DNA of 64,000 nt from Lachnotalea sp041821265 (GTDB lineage Bacteria; Bacillota; Clostridia; Lachnospirales; Lachnospiraceae): the NCBI GenBank assembly GCA_041821265.1, contig JBGUEQ010000023.1, positions 1-64,000 of the forward strand, read 5' to 3'. The position numbers and the translations under genes are program-made. Each line of letters starts with the position of its first letter. Positions within the stretch are counted from its first letter, which is position 1. Of this stretch, positions 15,792-23,884 are shown piece after piece. Under the pieces are notes generated by a model. The model saw only the letters and a program-made list of their open reading frames with translations. It had not been told where the DNA came from and did no database searches.

Positions 15792-17282
15792 TTGGAATAT
15801 TTATTAACAAGTCAACAAATGAAAATGCTTGATAATGATACAATAGATAAAATAGGTGTTCCTTCCATTGTGTTAATGGAGAAAGCTGCATTAGGCGTAG
15901 TATCAGAGATTAAGAGAAATTGTGATAAGATAGAAAAAGTTTTAGTTGTATGTGGAAGTGGAAATAACGGTGGCGATGGTGTTGCAATAGGAAGATTGTT
16001 TCATTTACAAGGAGTACATGTCAGGGTTGTTTTTATAGGTGATATTCAAAAGACAACCACAGAAACAAAAAGACAAATAGAAATTGCAAAAAAATATGGT
16101 GTAAAAATTTATAACACCTTTGATGAAGTTGAATATAATGTAATAGTAGATAGTATATTTGGTATTGGTTTAACAAGAAATATTGAAGGTGAATACAAAA
16201 AGGCAATACAATTAATAAATAACTCCAATTCCTTTCGTGTTGCAGTTGATATACCTTCAGGAATTTCATCAGATACTGGCAAAGTAATGGGATGTGCAGT
16301 AAAAGCAAATTTAACAGTTGCAATTGCATATAAAAAGCTAGGTCATGTATTGTATCCAGGAACAGAGTATTGCAACAAAATTACTGTTTCTGACATAGGC
16401 GTTTATGGTGCCAAAAGCATTGGCTCAAATTTTTCTTATAATAAGGATGATTTGTGTAAAATACCCGTAAGACAACGATATTCAAATAAAGGAACATATG
16501 GGAAAGTGCTTATTATAGCAGGAAGCAAAAATATGGCAGGAGCTGCTTACTTGGCAGCGCTATCTGCCTATAAAACAGGCTGTGGCCTCGTAAGAATTTT
16601 TACTCAGGATGAGAATAGAGAAATTATACAGACACTAATTCCAGAAGCCATAGTAACGACATATGAGGAAAATCATTTGAATTTGAAAATACTGCAAGAT
16701 GTCATAGATTGGGCTGATGTAATTGATATTGGACCAGGACTTGGAATGAGCAATAGCGCAAGTCAGATACTGAAAACCGTATTAGAAATTCATCAAGTTC
16801 CAATGATAATTGATGCAGATGGAATAAACTTGCTTGCTAAATACGATTATCTTTCTAACTGTAATACAAAAGATATTATAATTACTCCTCACATGAAGGA
16901 AATGTCTAGAATTTGTCAATGCAATATGACAGAAATTTCCGACGATATCATAGGCGCTGCAACTAAGGTGGCTGAAAAATATAGTTTAATTTGTGTATTG
17001 AAAGATGCAAGAACTATAGTTGCAGATTATCGCAAAAGGGTATATATTAATCAGAGTGGCAATAGTGGTATGGCAACAGCTGGCGCGGGTGATGTATTAT
17101 CAGGTATGATTGCAGGACTTTTAGCACAAGGGATGTCACTTTTTGAAGGAGCAGCTTTAGGCGTATATATCCATGGTATATCAGGTGATGAGGCGGCTAG
17201 CCAAAAGGGTGAATTTGGTATGATGGCAAGGGATATTACAGAAAATATTATAAGCGCTATACCATGCCATATGTCTATTTAA
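15792..17282 (+). CDS. nnrED: Bifunctional NAD(P)HX epimerase/dehydratase
   Basis: 496 aa from TTG 15792, chosen because CGGAGGTAA lies just before it; an ATG at 15741 inside acpS has no RBS. The N-terminal YjeF_N epimerase half (about 1-210) contains VVCGSGNNGGDG. The C-terminal ADP/ATP-dependent dehydratase half (about 220-490) shows GKVLIIAGSKNMAGAAYLAA (split by loop), DADGINLL and AGAGDVLSGMIAG. Together they repair damaged hydrated NADH and NADPH. The position between acpS and alr is common in Firmicutes. Confidence 0.93.
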   Translation: MEYLLTSQQMKMLDNDTIDKIGVPSIVLMEKAALGVVSEIKRNCDKIEKVLVVCGSGNNGGDGVAIGRLFHLQGVHVRVVFIGDIQKTTTETKRQIEIAKKYGVKIYNTFDEVEYNVIVDSIFGIGLTRNIEGEYKKAIQLINNSNSFRVAVDIPSGISSDTGKVMGCAVKANLTVAIAYKKLGHVLYPGTEYCNKITVSDIGVYGAKSIGSNFSYNKDDLCKIPVRQRYSNKGTYGKVLIIAGSKNMAGAAYLAALSAYKTGCGLVRIFTQDENREIIQTLIPEAIVTTYEENHLNLKILQDVIDWADVIDIGPGLGMSNSASQILKTVLEIHQVPMIIDADGINLLAKYDYLSNCNTKDIIITPHMKEMSRICQCNMTEISDDIIGAATKVAEKYSLICVLKDARTIVADYRKRVYINQSGNSGMATAGAGDVLSGMIAGLLAQGMSLFEGAALGVYIHGISGDEAASQKGEFGMMARDITENIISAIPCHMSI

Positions 17283-17350
17283 AACTAGAATTGAAAGTGT
17301 GATTCACAGCTACAAGTATGCGCGTGAATAAGGACACAAATGGAGAGAAT

Positions 17351-18520
17351 ATGGATAAATATAATAGAATCTACGCTACTGTAAATTTGGATGCAATAGC
17401 AAACAACATGCAGCAAATAAAAGCTAATATTGCAGATAAAACTAAAATTATAGCGGTTATCAAAGCAGATGGATATGGACATGGAGCAGTACAAATTGCA
17501 CATTTAATTGAAGATTATGATTATATATGGGGATTTGCCGTAGCCACGGCAGAAGAAGCTTCTATATTGAATAGAAATAATATTAAGAAACCAATCTTAA
17601 TTTTAGGATACGTATTTGACCAGCATTATCCAATGTTAATAGAGAAGGAAATACGAGCAACTGTATTTACGTTTGAGATGGCAAAAGAGATTTCAGATAA
17701 GGCAACTGAATTAAATAAAAAAATAATGATTCATATTAAAATAGATACAGGTATGAGTAGAATTGGATTTCAATGTAATGACGTGAGTCTCATGGATATC
17801 AAAAAGATAAGCGAGTTACCTAATATAGAAATAGAAGCAGTATTTACACATTTTGCAAAAGCGGATGAATTTGATAAAACTTCAGCGAATATGCAGCTAA
17901 AGAGGTATCATGATTTTGTAGAAGAAATAGAAAATATGGGAATTCGTATCCCAATAAAACATTGTTCCAATAGTGCCGGAATTATTGATATCAATGCTGC
18001 CAATATGGATGTAGTTAGAGCAGGAATTATCATATATGGTTTATATCCATCGCCACAAGTGAACAGGGATAAGGTGAAGCTTATCCCTGCGATGGAGTTA
18101 AAGAGTCAAATAGTGCACGTAAAAGAAGTTGAACCAGGTACAGGAATTAGCTATGGATGGACTTGTACCACAGATAAACTTACTAAAATTGCCACTGTGC
18201 CGGTAGGATACGCAGATGGTTATCCAAGAACCTTATCGAATAAGGGGTGGGTTTTAATAAGAGGTCAGAAAGCACCAATCCTAGGTCGTATCTGTATGGA
18301 TCAATTTATGGTAGATGTGACTCATATTGAAGGCGTAATGCCAAAAGATGAAGTGACATTAATAGGAAAAGACGGGGATATATCAATTAGTGTAGAAGAA
18401 ATGGGTGATTTATCAGGCAGGTTTAATTACGAATTTGTATGTGATATAGGAAAAAGAGTACCACGAGTTTTCAATAAAAATAATCAAATAGTTGGAACAA
18501 AGGATTATTTTAATGAATAA
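17351..18520 (+). CDS. alr: Alanine racemase
   Basis: 389 aa from ATG 17351 (RBS TGGAGAGAA); an upstream in-frame ATG at 17318 is less well placed. VIKADGYGHG carries the PLP lysine K38; GISYGWT carries the second catalytic Tyr; VPVGYADGYPR and GRICMDQFMVD are conserved C-terminal motifs. It makes D-alanine for peptidoglycan and is cytoplasmic. Confidence 0.96.
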   Translation: MDKYNRIYATVNLDAIANNMQQIKANIADKTKIIAVIKADGYGHGAVQIAHLIEDYDYIWGFAVATAEEASILNRNNIKKPILILGYVFDQHYPMLIEKEIRATVFTFEMAKEISDKATELNKKIMIHIKIDTGMSRIGFQCNDVSLMDIKKISELPNIEIEAVFTHFAKADEFDKTSANMQLKRYHDFVEEIENMGIRIPIKHCSNSAGIIDINAANMDVVRAGIIIYGLYPSPQVNRDKVKLIPAMELKSQIVHVKEVEPGTGISYGWTCTTDKLTKIATVPVGYADGYPRTLSNKGWVLIRGQKAPILGRICMDQFMVDVTHIEGVMPKDEVTLIGKDGDISISVEEMGDLSGRFNYEFVCDIGKRVPRVFNKNNQIVGTKDYFNE

Positions 18521-18618
18521 AGTCGATAAAAAATAAATTCATTTAAGAATACGTCTGATGAAACGGTCAATAATACAAGTAGTGATACATAGACTACAAT
18601 CATCGGAGTGTGAAGAAA

Positions 18619-18966
18619 ATGATAATTAAAAGAGGCGATATATTTTATGCAGACTTAAGGCCTGTCATAGGTTCGGAACAGGGAGGAATTCGGCCCGTTC
18701 TGATTATTCAAAATGATGTAGGAAACAAGCATAGTCCAACTGTAATTTGTGCAGCGATAACTTCTAAAATGAATAAAGCTAAATTACCTACACATGTTGA
18801 AATAGATTCAAAAAAGTATGAAATTGTGAAAGATTCAGTTATTTTGTTAGAGCAACTACGGACAATAGATAAAAAGAGGCTGAAAGATAAAGTATGTCAC
18901 TTAGACAACGAAATTCTAGAAAAAGTTGATAAAGCATTACTTATAAGTCTTGAGCTAAATACATAG
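18619..18966 (+). CDS. ndoA: MazF/NdoA-type endoribonuclease
   Basis: 115 aa from ATG 18619 (RBS CGGAGTG); the GTG at 18610 is too close to that RBS. RGDIFYADLRPVIGSEQGG, RPVLIIQND and VILLEQLRTIDKKRL are hallmark MazF/EndoA motifs. These enzymes cut mRNA at short U-rich sites. The usual RHH-type antitoxin gene is absent from the 99-bp gap after alr. Placement after alr is conserved across Firmicutes. Confidence 0.92.
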   Translation: MIIKRGDIFYADLRPVIGSEQGGIRPVLIIQNDVGNKHSPTVICAAITSKMNKAKLPTHVEIDSKKYEIVKDSVILLEQLRTIDKKRLKDKVCHLDNEILEKVDKALLISLELNT

Positions 18967-18985
18967 AAGGGATTTTCAATAAAGC

Positions 18986-20248
18986 ATGACAGAGAAAAGT
19001 CAGATTGTAGGGGTTATGATTTTTGTTATTTTAATTGTTGCGGATGCATTATTATATGGTTTTGGAGCAGCAATTCAAGCGATTAACAAAAACAAAGTGG
19101 ATAAAAGAGCAGAAGAGGTTAAAGACAAAAAATCAATTTTATTAAATCAAATGATTGATGAGCCAACAAATTTAATAAATACAATTCAAATCATTATAAA
19201 TTTAATAAGTATTTTTATCGGGTTTTATCAAGTGAGATTTTTTAATATACCAATTTTAGACACTTGTCTGGTGATATATCTATTGCTTACTTTCGGAATA
19301 TTGATTCCCAAAAAATTTGGTCAAAAGTATTGTGATAGTTGGTCATATAAATTGGTGAAAGTAGTCCGTGTTCTTGTGATTTTATTTACACCTATCACTT
19401 TTATAATTACTTTAAGCACAAATATAGTGTGTCGTATATTTGGGGTCGATCCCAATGAAGTGGATGATGATGTTACAGAAGAACTAATGTCGATGTTAAA
19501 TGAAGTTCATGAACAAGGAGTTTTACTTGCAAGCGAAGCAGCAATGATAAATAATATATTTGAATTCGGAGACAAAGATGCTAAAGATATCATGATTCAT
19601 CGAAAAAATATTGTCGCCATCAATGGTGATTTTACGTTATCGGAAGTATTGAAATATATTCTTAAACAAAATTATTCTAGATTTCCTGTATTTGAAGGTG
19701 ATATAGATAATGTGATTGGAATCGTTAACTTAAAAGATTTGTTTATTGCATATAATGCAAACATTGGGTTAAGAAATAAACAAATCAAGTCAATTAAGGG
19801 ACTTTTAAGAAAAGCACTTTTTATTCCCGAAACTAGAAGCATTAACATATTATTTCAATCAATGCAATTTCAAAAAGTACATATGGTTATAATAGCGGAT
19901 GAATATGGACAAACTGCTGGTGTTATAGCAATGGAAGATATTTTAGAAGAAATTGTTGGTAACATATTAGATGAATATGACAAAGAAGATATTATGGTGT
20001 TAAAGCAAGCAGATGGCTCATTTATTATAGATGGAATGGCGCCACTTGAAGAGTTGGAAGATATTCTTGAAATTAAATTTGAAACAGAAGACTGTGAAAT
20101 ATTAAATGGATTTTTAATCACATTATTGGATAAAATACCAACAGAAGGTGAAGTACTTATTGTTGAATATGCAGGCTACATTTTTGATGTAATTAAAGTA
20201 GAAGATAAAATGATTAAATCAGTAAAAGTGGACAAGAAGACGGTATAG
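18986..20248 (+). CDS. CNNM/CorC-type transporter with CBS domains
   Basis: 420 aa. A DUF21/CNNM membrane domain with about three to four helices (1-150) is followed by a CBS pair (about 185-315, RFPVFEGDIDNVIGIVNLKDLF split) and a CorC_HlyC domain (about 335-415). Such proteins transport or sense Mg2+/Co2+, although older annotation calls them hemolysins. The gene follows mazF by 19 bp and is probably in the same operon. Confidence 0.85.
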   Translation: MTEKSQIVGVMIFVILIVADALLYGFGAAIQAINKNKVDKRAEEVKDKKSILLNQMIDEPTNLINTIQIIINLISIFIGFYQVRFFNIPILDTCLVIYLLLTFGILIPKKFGQKYCDSWSYKLVKVVRVLVILFTPITFIITLSTNIVCRIFGVDPNEVDDDVTEELMSMLNEVHEQGVLLASEAAMINNIFEFGDKDAKDIMIHRKNIVAINGDFTLSEVLKYILKQNYSRFPVFEGDIDNVIGIVNLKDLFIAYNANIGLRNKQIKSIKGLLRKALFIPETRSINILFQSMQFQKVHMVIIADEYGQTAGVIAMEDILEEIVGNILDEYDKEDIMVLKQADGSFIIDGMAPLEELEDILEIKFETEDCEILNGFLITLLDKIPTEGEVLIVEYAGYIFDVIKVEDKMIKSVKVDKKTV

Positions 20249-20308
20249 AAGAGTAATCATAATATTTATCTTGAATTACTGTTAATTCGGTGTTAAAATT
20301 AAAAAATA

Positions 20309-20340
20309 TAGTGCTTATATTCCATGTAAGCACTAAAAAA
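20309..20340 (-). other. Hairpin upstream of yebC
   Basis: TAGTGCTTA (20309-20317) pairs with TAAGCACTA (20327-20335). The A-run after it means a U-run only on minus-strand RNA, so it would terminate minus transcription, but no gene faces it. It may instead be a leader structure for the yebC transcript. Confidence 0.35.
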
Positions 20341-20370
20341 TTGTATTACATATAGAAAAGGAGTTTTGGT

Positions 20371-21099
20371 ATGTCAGGACATTCAAAGTTTGCGAATATA
20401 AAGCATAGAAAAGAAAAAAACGATTCTGCAAAAGGTAAAATATTTACAATAATTGGGAGAGAGATTGCCGTAGCTGTAAAAGAAGGTGGAGCAGATCTTG
20501 ATAACAATAGTAGGCTTAGAGACGTTGTTGCGAAAGCAAAGGCAAACAATATGCCTAATGATACAATAGATAGGGGCATTAAGAAAGCAGCCGGAGATAT
20601 CAATTCTGTTAGCTATGAAGTTGTAACTTATGAAGGTTATGGACCAAACGGAACTGCTGTTATTATTGATGCATTAACGGATAACAAGAACAGAACAGCA
20701 GCTAATGTTAGAAGTGCTTTTACCAAAGGAAAAGGAAGCATTGGGATACAAGGTTGCGTTTCTTTTATGTTTGATCAAAAAGGCCAGATTATTATTGATA
20801 AAGAAGCATGCGATATGGATGCAGATGAACTCATGATGTTAGCACTAGATGTAGGTGCAGAAGATTTTGCAGAAGAAGAAGACAGCTTTGAAGTGACGAC
20901 AGCCCCAGAAGACTTTTCTACAGTAAGACAAGCATTAGAAAAAGCAGGTATCCCAATGGCAGAAGCAGAAGTAACCATGATACCACAGAACTGGGTAGAA
21001 CTTACTGATGAGAATGCAATAATGAATCTACAGAAAACGTTAGATTTACTAAACGAAGACGACGACGTCCAAGCCGTATATCATAACTGGGACGAATAG
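20371..21099 (+). CDS. yebC: YebC/PmpR-family protein
   Basis: 242 aa, RBS AAAGGAG. MSGHSKFANIKHRKE..., KGKIFTIIGREI, and GYGPNGTAVIID are diagnostic. YebC-family proteins act as transcription regulators and, as shown for some members, help ribosomes through proline stretches. The last codons are included in a tandem duplication that continues downstream. Confidence 0.95.
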   Translation: MSGHSKFANIKHRKEKNDSAKGKIFTIIGREIAVAVKEGGADLDNNSRLRDVVAKAKANNMPNDTIDRGIKKAAGDINSVSYEVVTYEGYGPNGTAVIIDALTDNKNRTAANVRSAFTKGKGSIGIQGCVSFMFDQKGQIIIDKEACDMDADELMMLALDVGAEDFAEEEDSFEVTTAPEDFSTVRQALEKAGIPMAEAEVTMIPQNWVELTDENAIMNLQKTLDLLNEDDDVQAVYHNWDE

Positions 21100-21260
21100 A
21101 AAATCACTTGCTTGCAAGGGTGATTTTCTAGAGGACAGCTTCTAGCATCTTTAGGCTAGAAGAGGGACGAATAGGATTTCATTCACTTGCTTGCAAGGGT
21201 GATTTTCTAGAGGACAGCTTCTAGCATCTTTAGGCTAGAAGAGGGACGAATAGAAAATCA
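21089..21260 (+). repeat. Tandem 75/79-bp duplication after yebC (repeat family C)
   Basis: GGGACGAATAG, which contains the yebC stop, recurs at 21089, 21164 and 21243. Units 21089-21163 and 21164-21242 are nearly identical, with a partial third copy to 21260. Each carries a hairpin around CTTGCTTGCAAG and another, CTTCTAGC/GCTAGAAG. In unit 1 the arms AGAAAATCAC (21098-21107) and GTGATTTTCT (21120-21129) pair fully; in unit 2 the left arm has changed. These probably act as the yebC terminator region. Confidence 0.8.
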
Positions 21261-21291
21261 ATTTTAAAAACAAAATTACATGGAGGAAATC

Positions 21292-22230
21292 ATGAACTTT
21301 AAAGAGGGTATATGTCCAAGATGTCAAGGTATACTTCATATACCAGAAGACCGGGACAAGATAATTTGCATGTATTGTGGGGAGCAAATTATGGTTTCAG
21401 ATATATTTAGTGATACTAAAATAACTGCGACTGCAGTAAATAACATAGAGAGACCGGCAGATTATGATATAAATTTACAAATGGGAATGAATAATCTTCC
21501 TAAGCTATTAATGGAAATTGAAAGTCCATTGGTTGCTTTTAAGAAGGATAAATATGAGCAATATTTCAAATCCCTGTATCATACTTATGAGGATACACTT
21601 GAAGCAATATCAAAAGTATATCGTTATACTAATGATAAGGAAGAAGTGATTCGTAGTTTGGCACTTAACTTTGCAGATGGAGCAGCTAAAAATATTGATT
21701 CATTAACGAAAAAAGGTGCGAAAGAACAAAAACTTATGGATTACAATTTAAGTATTGCAGTTTATGTCGTTCCAATCATATTAGAATATAATAATAAATC
21801 ATTAGAAATTCTTGCAGATAGAATATTAGAAGAGTGGAAGATTAAATTTCCTAAAACGAATGTTGGTAAATCTGATTTTGAGCATATTAATGGAGGATTT
21901 AGAAAAAAACTTTGTTATATCTCAACAGCTGTATGTGAGACATTAGGTAAAAGTGATGATTGTTATGAGCTTACACTACTTAGAAATTATAGAGATGATT
22001 TTCTAATGAATCAACCTGGTGGTGAAGAAATCGTTAATGAGTATTATGATATTGCACCAACTATAGTCAAGAGGATTAATAAACTTTCAAATTCAAGAGA
22101 TATTTATAAATCAGTTTGGGACAATTATTTAAATCCTTGTGTTCAATTGATTGAAGAAGATAAAAACAATGACTGTAAGGTTGTATATTATAAAATGGTA
22201 AGAGACTTACAACAAGAATACTGTCATTAG
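21292..22230 (+). CDS. Zinc-ribbon protein with CFI-box-like C-terminal domain
   Basis: 312 aa from ATG 21292 (RBS TGGAGG). The N-terminal zinc ribbon is C8-x2-C11...C26-x2-C29. A helical middle of unknown fold follows. The C-terminal part starts at C208 with CYISTAVCETLG, then LRNYRDDFLM and EYYDIAPTIVKRI. This order matches the CFI-box-CTERM pattern, in which CFIATA.., LR.FRD..L and YY..SP occur in sequence. Function of that domain is unknown. No signal peptide is present. A hairpin terminator follows directly. Confidence 0.65.
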   Translation: MNFKEGICPRCQGILHIPEDRDKIICMYCGEQIMVSDIFSDTKITATAVNNIERPADYDINLQMGMNNLPKLLMEIESPLVAFKKDKYEQYFKSLYHTYEDTLEAISKVYRYTNDKEEVIRSLALNFADGAAKNIDSLTKKGAKEQKLMDYNLSIAVYVVPIILEYNNKSLEILADRILEEWKIKFPKTNVGKSDFEHINGGFRKKLCYISTAVCETLGKSDDCYELTLLRNYRDDFLMNQPGGEEIVNEYYDIAPTIVKRINKLSNSRDIYKSVWDNYLNPCVQLIEEDKNNDCKVVYYKMVRDLQQEYCH

Positions 22231-22266
22231 AAGTGACCGTAGGCAAAGCGCCTTCGGTCGCTTTTG
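22231..22266 (+). terminator. Rho-independent terminator
   Basis: A 14-bp stem (22231-22244 with 22250-22263; AAGTGACCGTAGGC against GCCTTCGGTCGCTT, one mismatch and one wobble) ends in TTTT. It starts immediately at the end of the zinc-ribbon gene. Confidence 0.8.
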
Positions 22267-22267
22267 C

Positions 22268-22416
22268 TAAATAAAATAATAGGAAAAGTTTTACGAAAAC
22301 TTCTCTATTATTTTATTAAAGGAACTACGTGCCAGAATGCACACCGAGCGGAGAGAAAGTGTGTTACTACGCAACCTGCGTGGACGCTAAAGGGTCTGCT
22401 TGTAGACACCTTATTT
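22268..22416 (+). repeat. Repeat family B, full copy 1
   Basis: It opens with a long hairpin (arms AATAAAATAATAG and CTATTATTTTATT, 22270-22316) and continues with GGAACTACGTGCC AGAATGCACACC, TGTGTTACTACGC, GCGTGGACGC and GTCTGCTTGTAGACACC. The same blocks in the same order occur, reversed, at 44077-44214 and in part elsewhere. An ORF spanning it is not a gene. Confidence 0.7.
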
Positions 22417-22447
22417 AAACTGATAAATATATCGGAAGGGATTAGGA

Positions 22448-23671
22448 ATGGTAAATTGCTTTATACTTTCAAATAATATAAAAGTTGTATGTGAGCCTAT
22501 GCCATATCTTAGGTCAGCATCATTAGGCATATGGGTAAAGGCGGGATCTGCTTATGAAAGCATTGAATTGAATGGGATTTCACATGTGATAGAACATATG
22601 CTGTTTAAAGGTACAACAACAAAGAGTGCAAAAGACATAGCGGACATTACAACTAGTCTTGGGGGTAACCTGAATGCTTTTACGAGCAAGGAGTATACTT
22701 CATATTACATACGTACATTAGATAAACATCTAGAGGCAAGTATTGACTTACTAAGTGATATGATATTAAATCCGCTTATGGCAAAGGAAGATCTTGAAAA
22801 AGAGAAAAGTGTCATTTTAGATGAAATTGATATGTACGAAGATTCACCAGAAGACATGGTACATGAAATTCTTCAAGAAAAAGTGTGGAAGAATAATCCG
22901 CATGGATTTATTATATCGGGTGATAAAAAGACAGTAAAAAGTTTTACGAGGGAGCAAGTACTTCAATTTAAAAATGATTATTATACTGGTGAAAATATTA
23001 TAATTTCGATTGCAGGTAACTTTGATCAAGACAGTATAATGAATCAACTAGAAAATAAATTTGGAAAGATATTGTCAAAAGGAAATTCAAATAGTTTAAT
23101 TCCACCAATATTTACTAGGTGTGATTATAGAAAAAATAAGGATATTGAACAGGCTCATATCAACGTTGCATTTAATGCGATTACGTCTCTATCACCAGAA
23201 AGATATGCCTTTTCTATTGTGAATTCAGTATTAGGGGGAAGCGTTAATTCGCGACTTTTTCAAAGAATACGAGAAGAAGAAGGCATGGTATATTCGATTT
23301 ATTCATACGGAAGTTCTTACGATGAATGTGGTTTGTTTCAAATATATGCTGCAATGAATCCAAGTCTAATTAATGATGTTCTTGAAGAAATTTATCATAC
23401 AGTTGAAGAATTTGTTGAAAACAAAATTTCGATAGAAGAACTCAATAATGCAAGAGAAGAAATCAAGACAGAATTAATTATTGGTACGGAAAGTACACAG
23501 TGTAGAATGGAAAACAATGCAAAGTCATTGTTACAATTCAATAAAATAATTACAGTAGATGAGACCATTGCAAAACTAGATAAAGTTTCGTTAGAAGATG
23601 TATCATTTGTAATAGATAAATATTTAAAAAATGTTCATCCGGCTACAACTATTATAGGCAAAGTAGAATAG
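22448..23671 (+). CDS. M16-family zinc metallopeptidase
   Basis: 407 aa, RBS GGAAGGGATTAGGA. The inverted zinc motif HVIEH (H46, E49, H50) with a distal Glu in the ILDEIDMYEDSPED region forms the active site. The C-terminal half has the R-Y pair region (SRLFQRIREEEGMVYSIYSY, split by family spacing). It resembles the YmxG/processing-peptidase branch encoded near cell-envelope or sporulation genes in Firmicutes. Cytoplasmic by lack of signal. Substrate unknown. Confidence 0.92.
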   Translation: MVNCFILSNNIKVVCEPMPYLRSASLGIWVKAGSAYESIELNGISHVIEHMLFKGTTTKSAKDIADITTSLGGNLNAFTSKEYTSYYIRTLDKHLEASIDLLSDMILNPLMAKEDLEKEKSVILDEIDMYEDSPEDMVHEILQEKVWKNNPHGFIISGDKKTVKSFTREQVLQFKNDYYTGENIIISIAGNFDQDSIMNQLENKFGKILSKGNSNSLIPPIFTRCDYRKNKDIEQAHINVAFNAITSLSPERYAFSIVNSVLGGSVNSRLFQRIREEEGMVYSIYSYGSSYDECGLFQIYAAMNPSLINDVLEEIYHTVEEFVENKISIEELNNAREEIKTELIIGTESTQCRMENNAKSLLQFNKIITVDETIAKLDKVSLEDVSFVIDKYLKNVHPATTIIGKVE

Positions 23672-23705
23672 TATCTAAATAGTTACAACAATTTACAGAA
23701 TTAAG

Positions 23706-23848
23706 GTAACTATTCAGTACCTTCATAGTTACCGCTACGCGATGTACACAAAATGCAATAGAATTGCATTTTGGCGCGTGATACACTCGTAAAATTATGC
23801 ATACTGCATAATTTTAACTTCGCGGAATAGTGGGTACTGAATAGTTAC
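23706..23848 (+). mobile_element. MITE family A, copy 2 with perfect ends and target duplication
   Basis: 143 bp. GTAACTATTCAGTACC (23706-23721) and GGTACTGAATAGTTAC (23833-23848) are perfect 16-bp inverted repeats. GAATTAAG lies immediately outside both ends (23698-23705 and 23849-23856), an exact 8-bp target duplication. No coding capacity. The interior folds into AATGCAATA/..TTGCATTTT and AAAATTATGCA/TGCATAATTTT hairpins. Confidence 0.92.
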
Positions 23849-23884
23849 GAATTAAGTTCTGTTATAACCAAGGAGGAATTTAAG

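Noticed and set aside
18557..18628. 23-codon ORF as a MazE-like antitoxin
   Set aside because: Too short, no RHH pattern, and it overlaps the toxin start.
22264..22476. 70-codon ORF between the zinc-ribbon and M16 genes
   Set aside because: It lies within repeat family B, has no RBS and overlaps the M16 start. The same DNA recurs reversed elsewhere without an ORF.
23672..23884. SAM or T-box riboswitch before the O-acetylhomoserine sulfhydrylase gene
   Set aside because: The gap is almost entirely a MITE copy with clear ends and target duplication; no SAM-I core or T-box sequence was seen.
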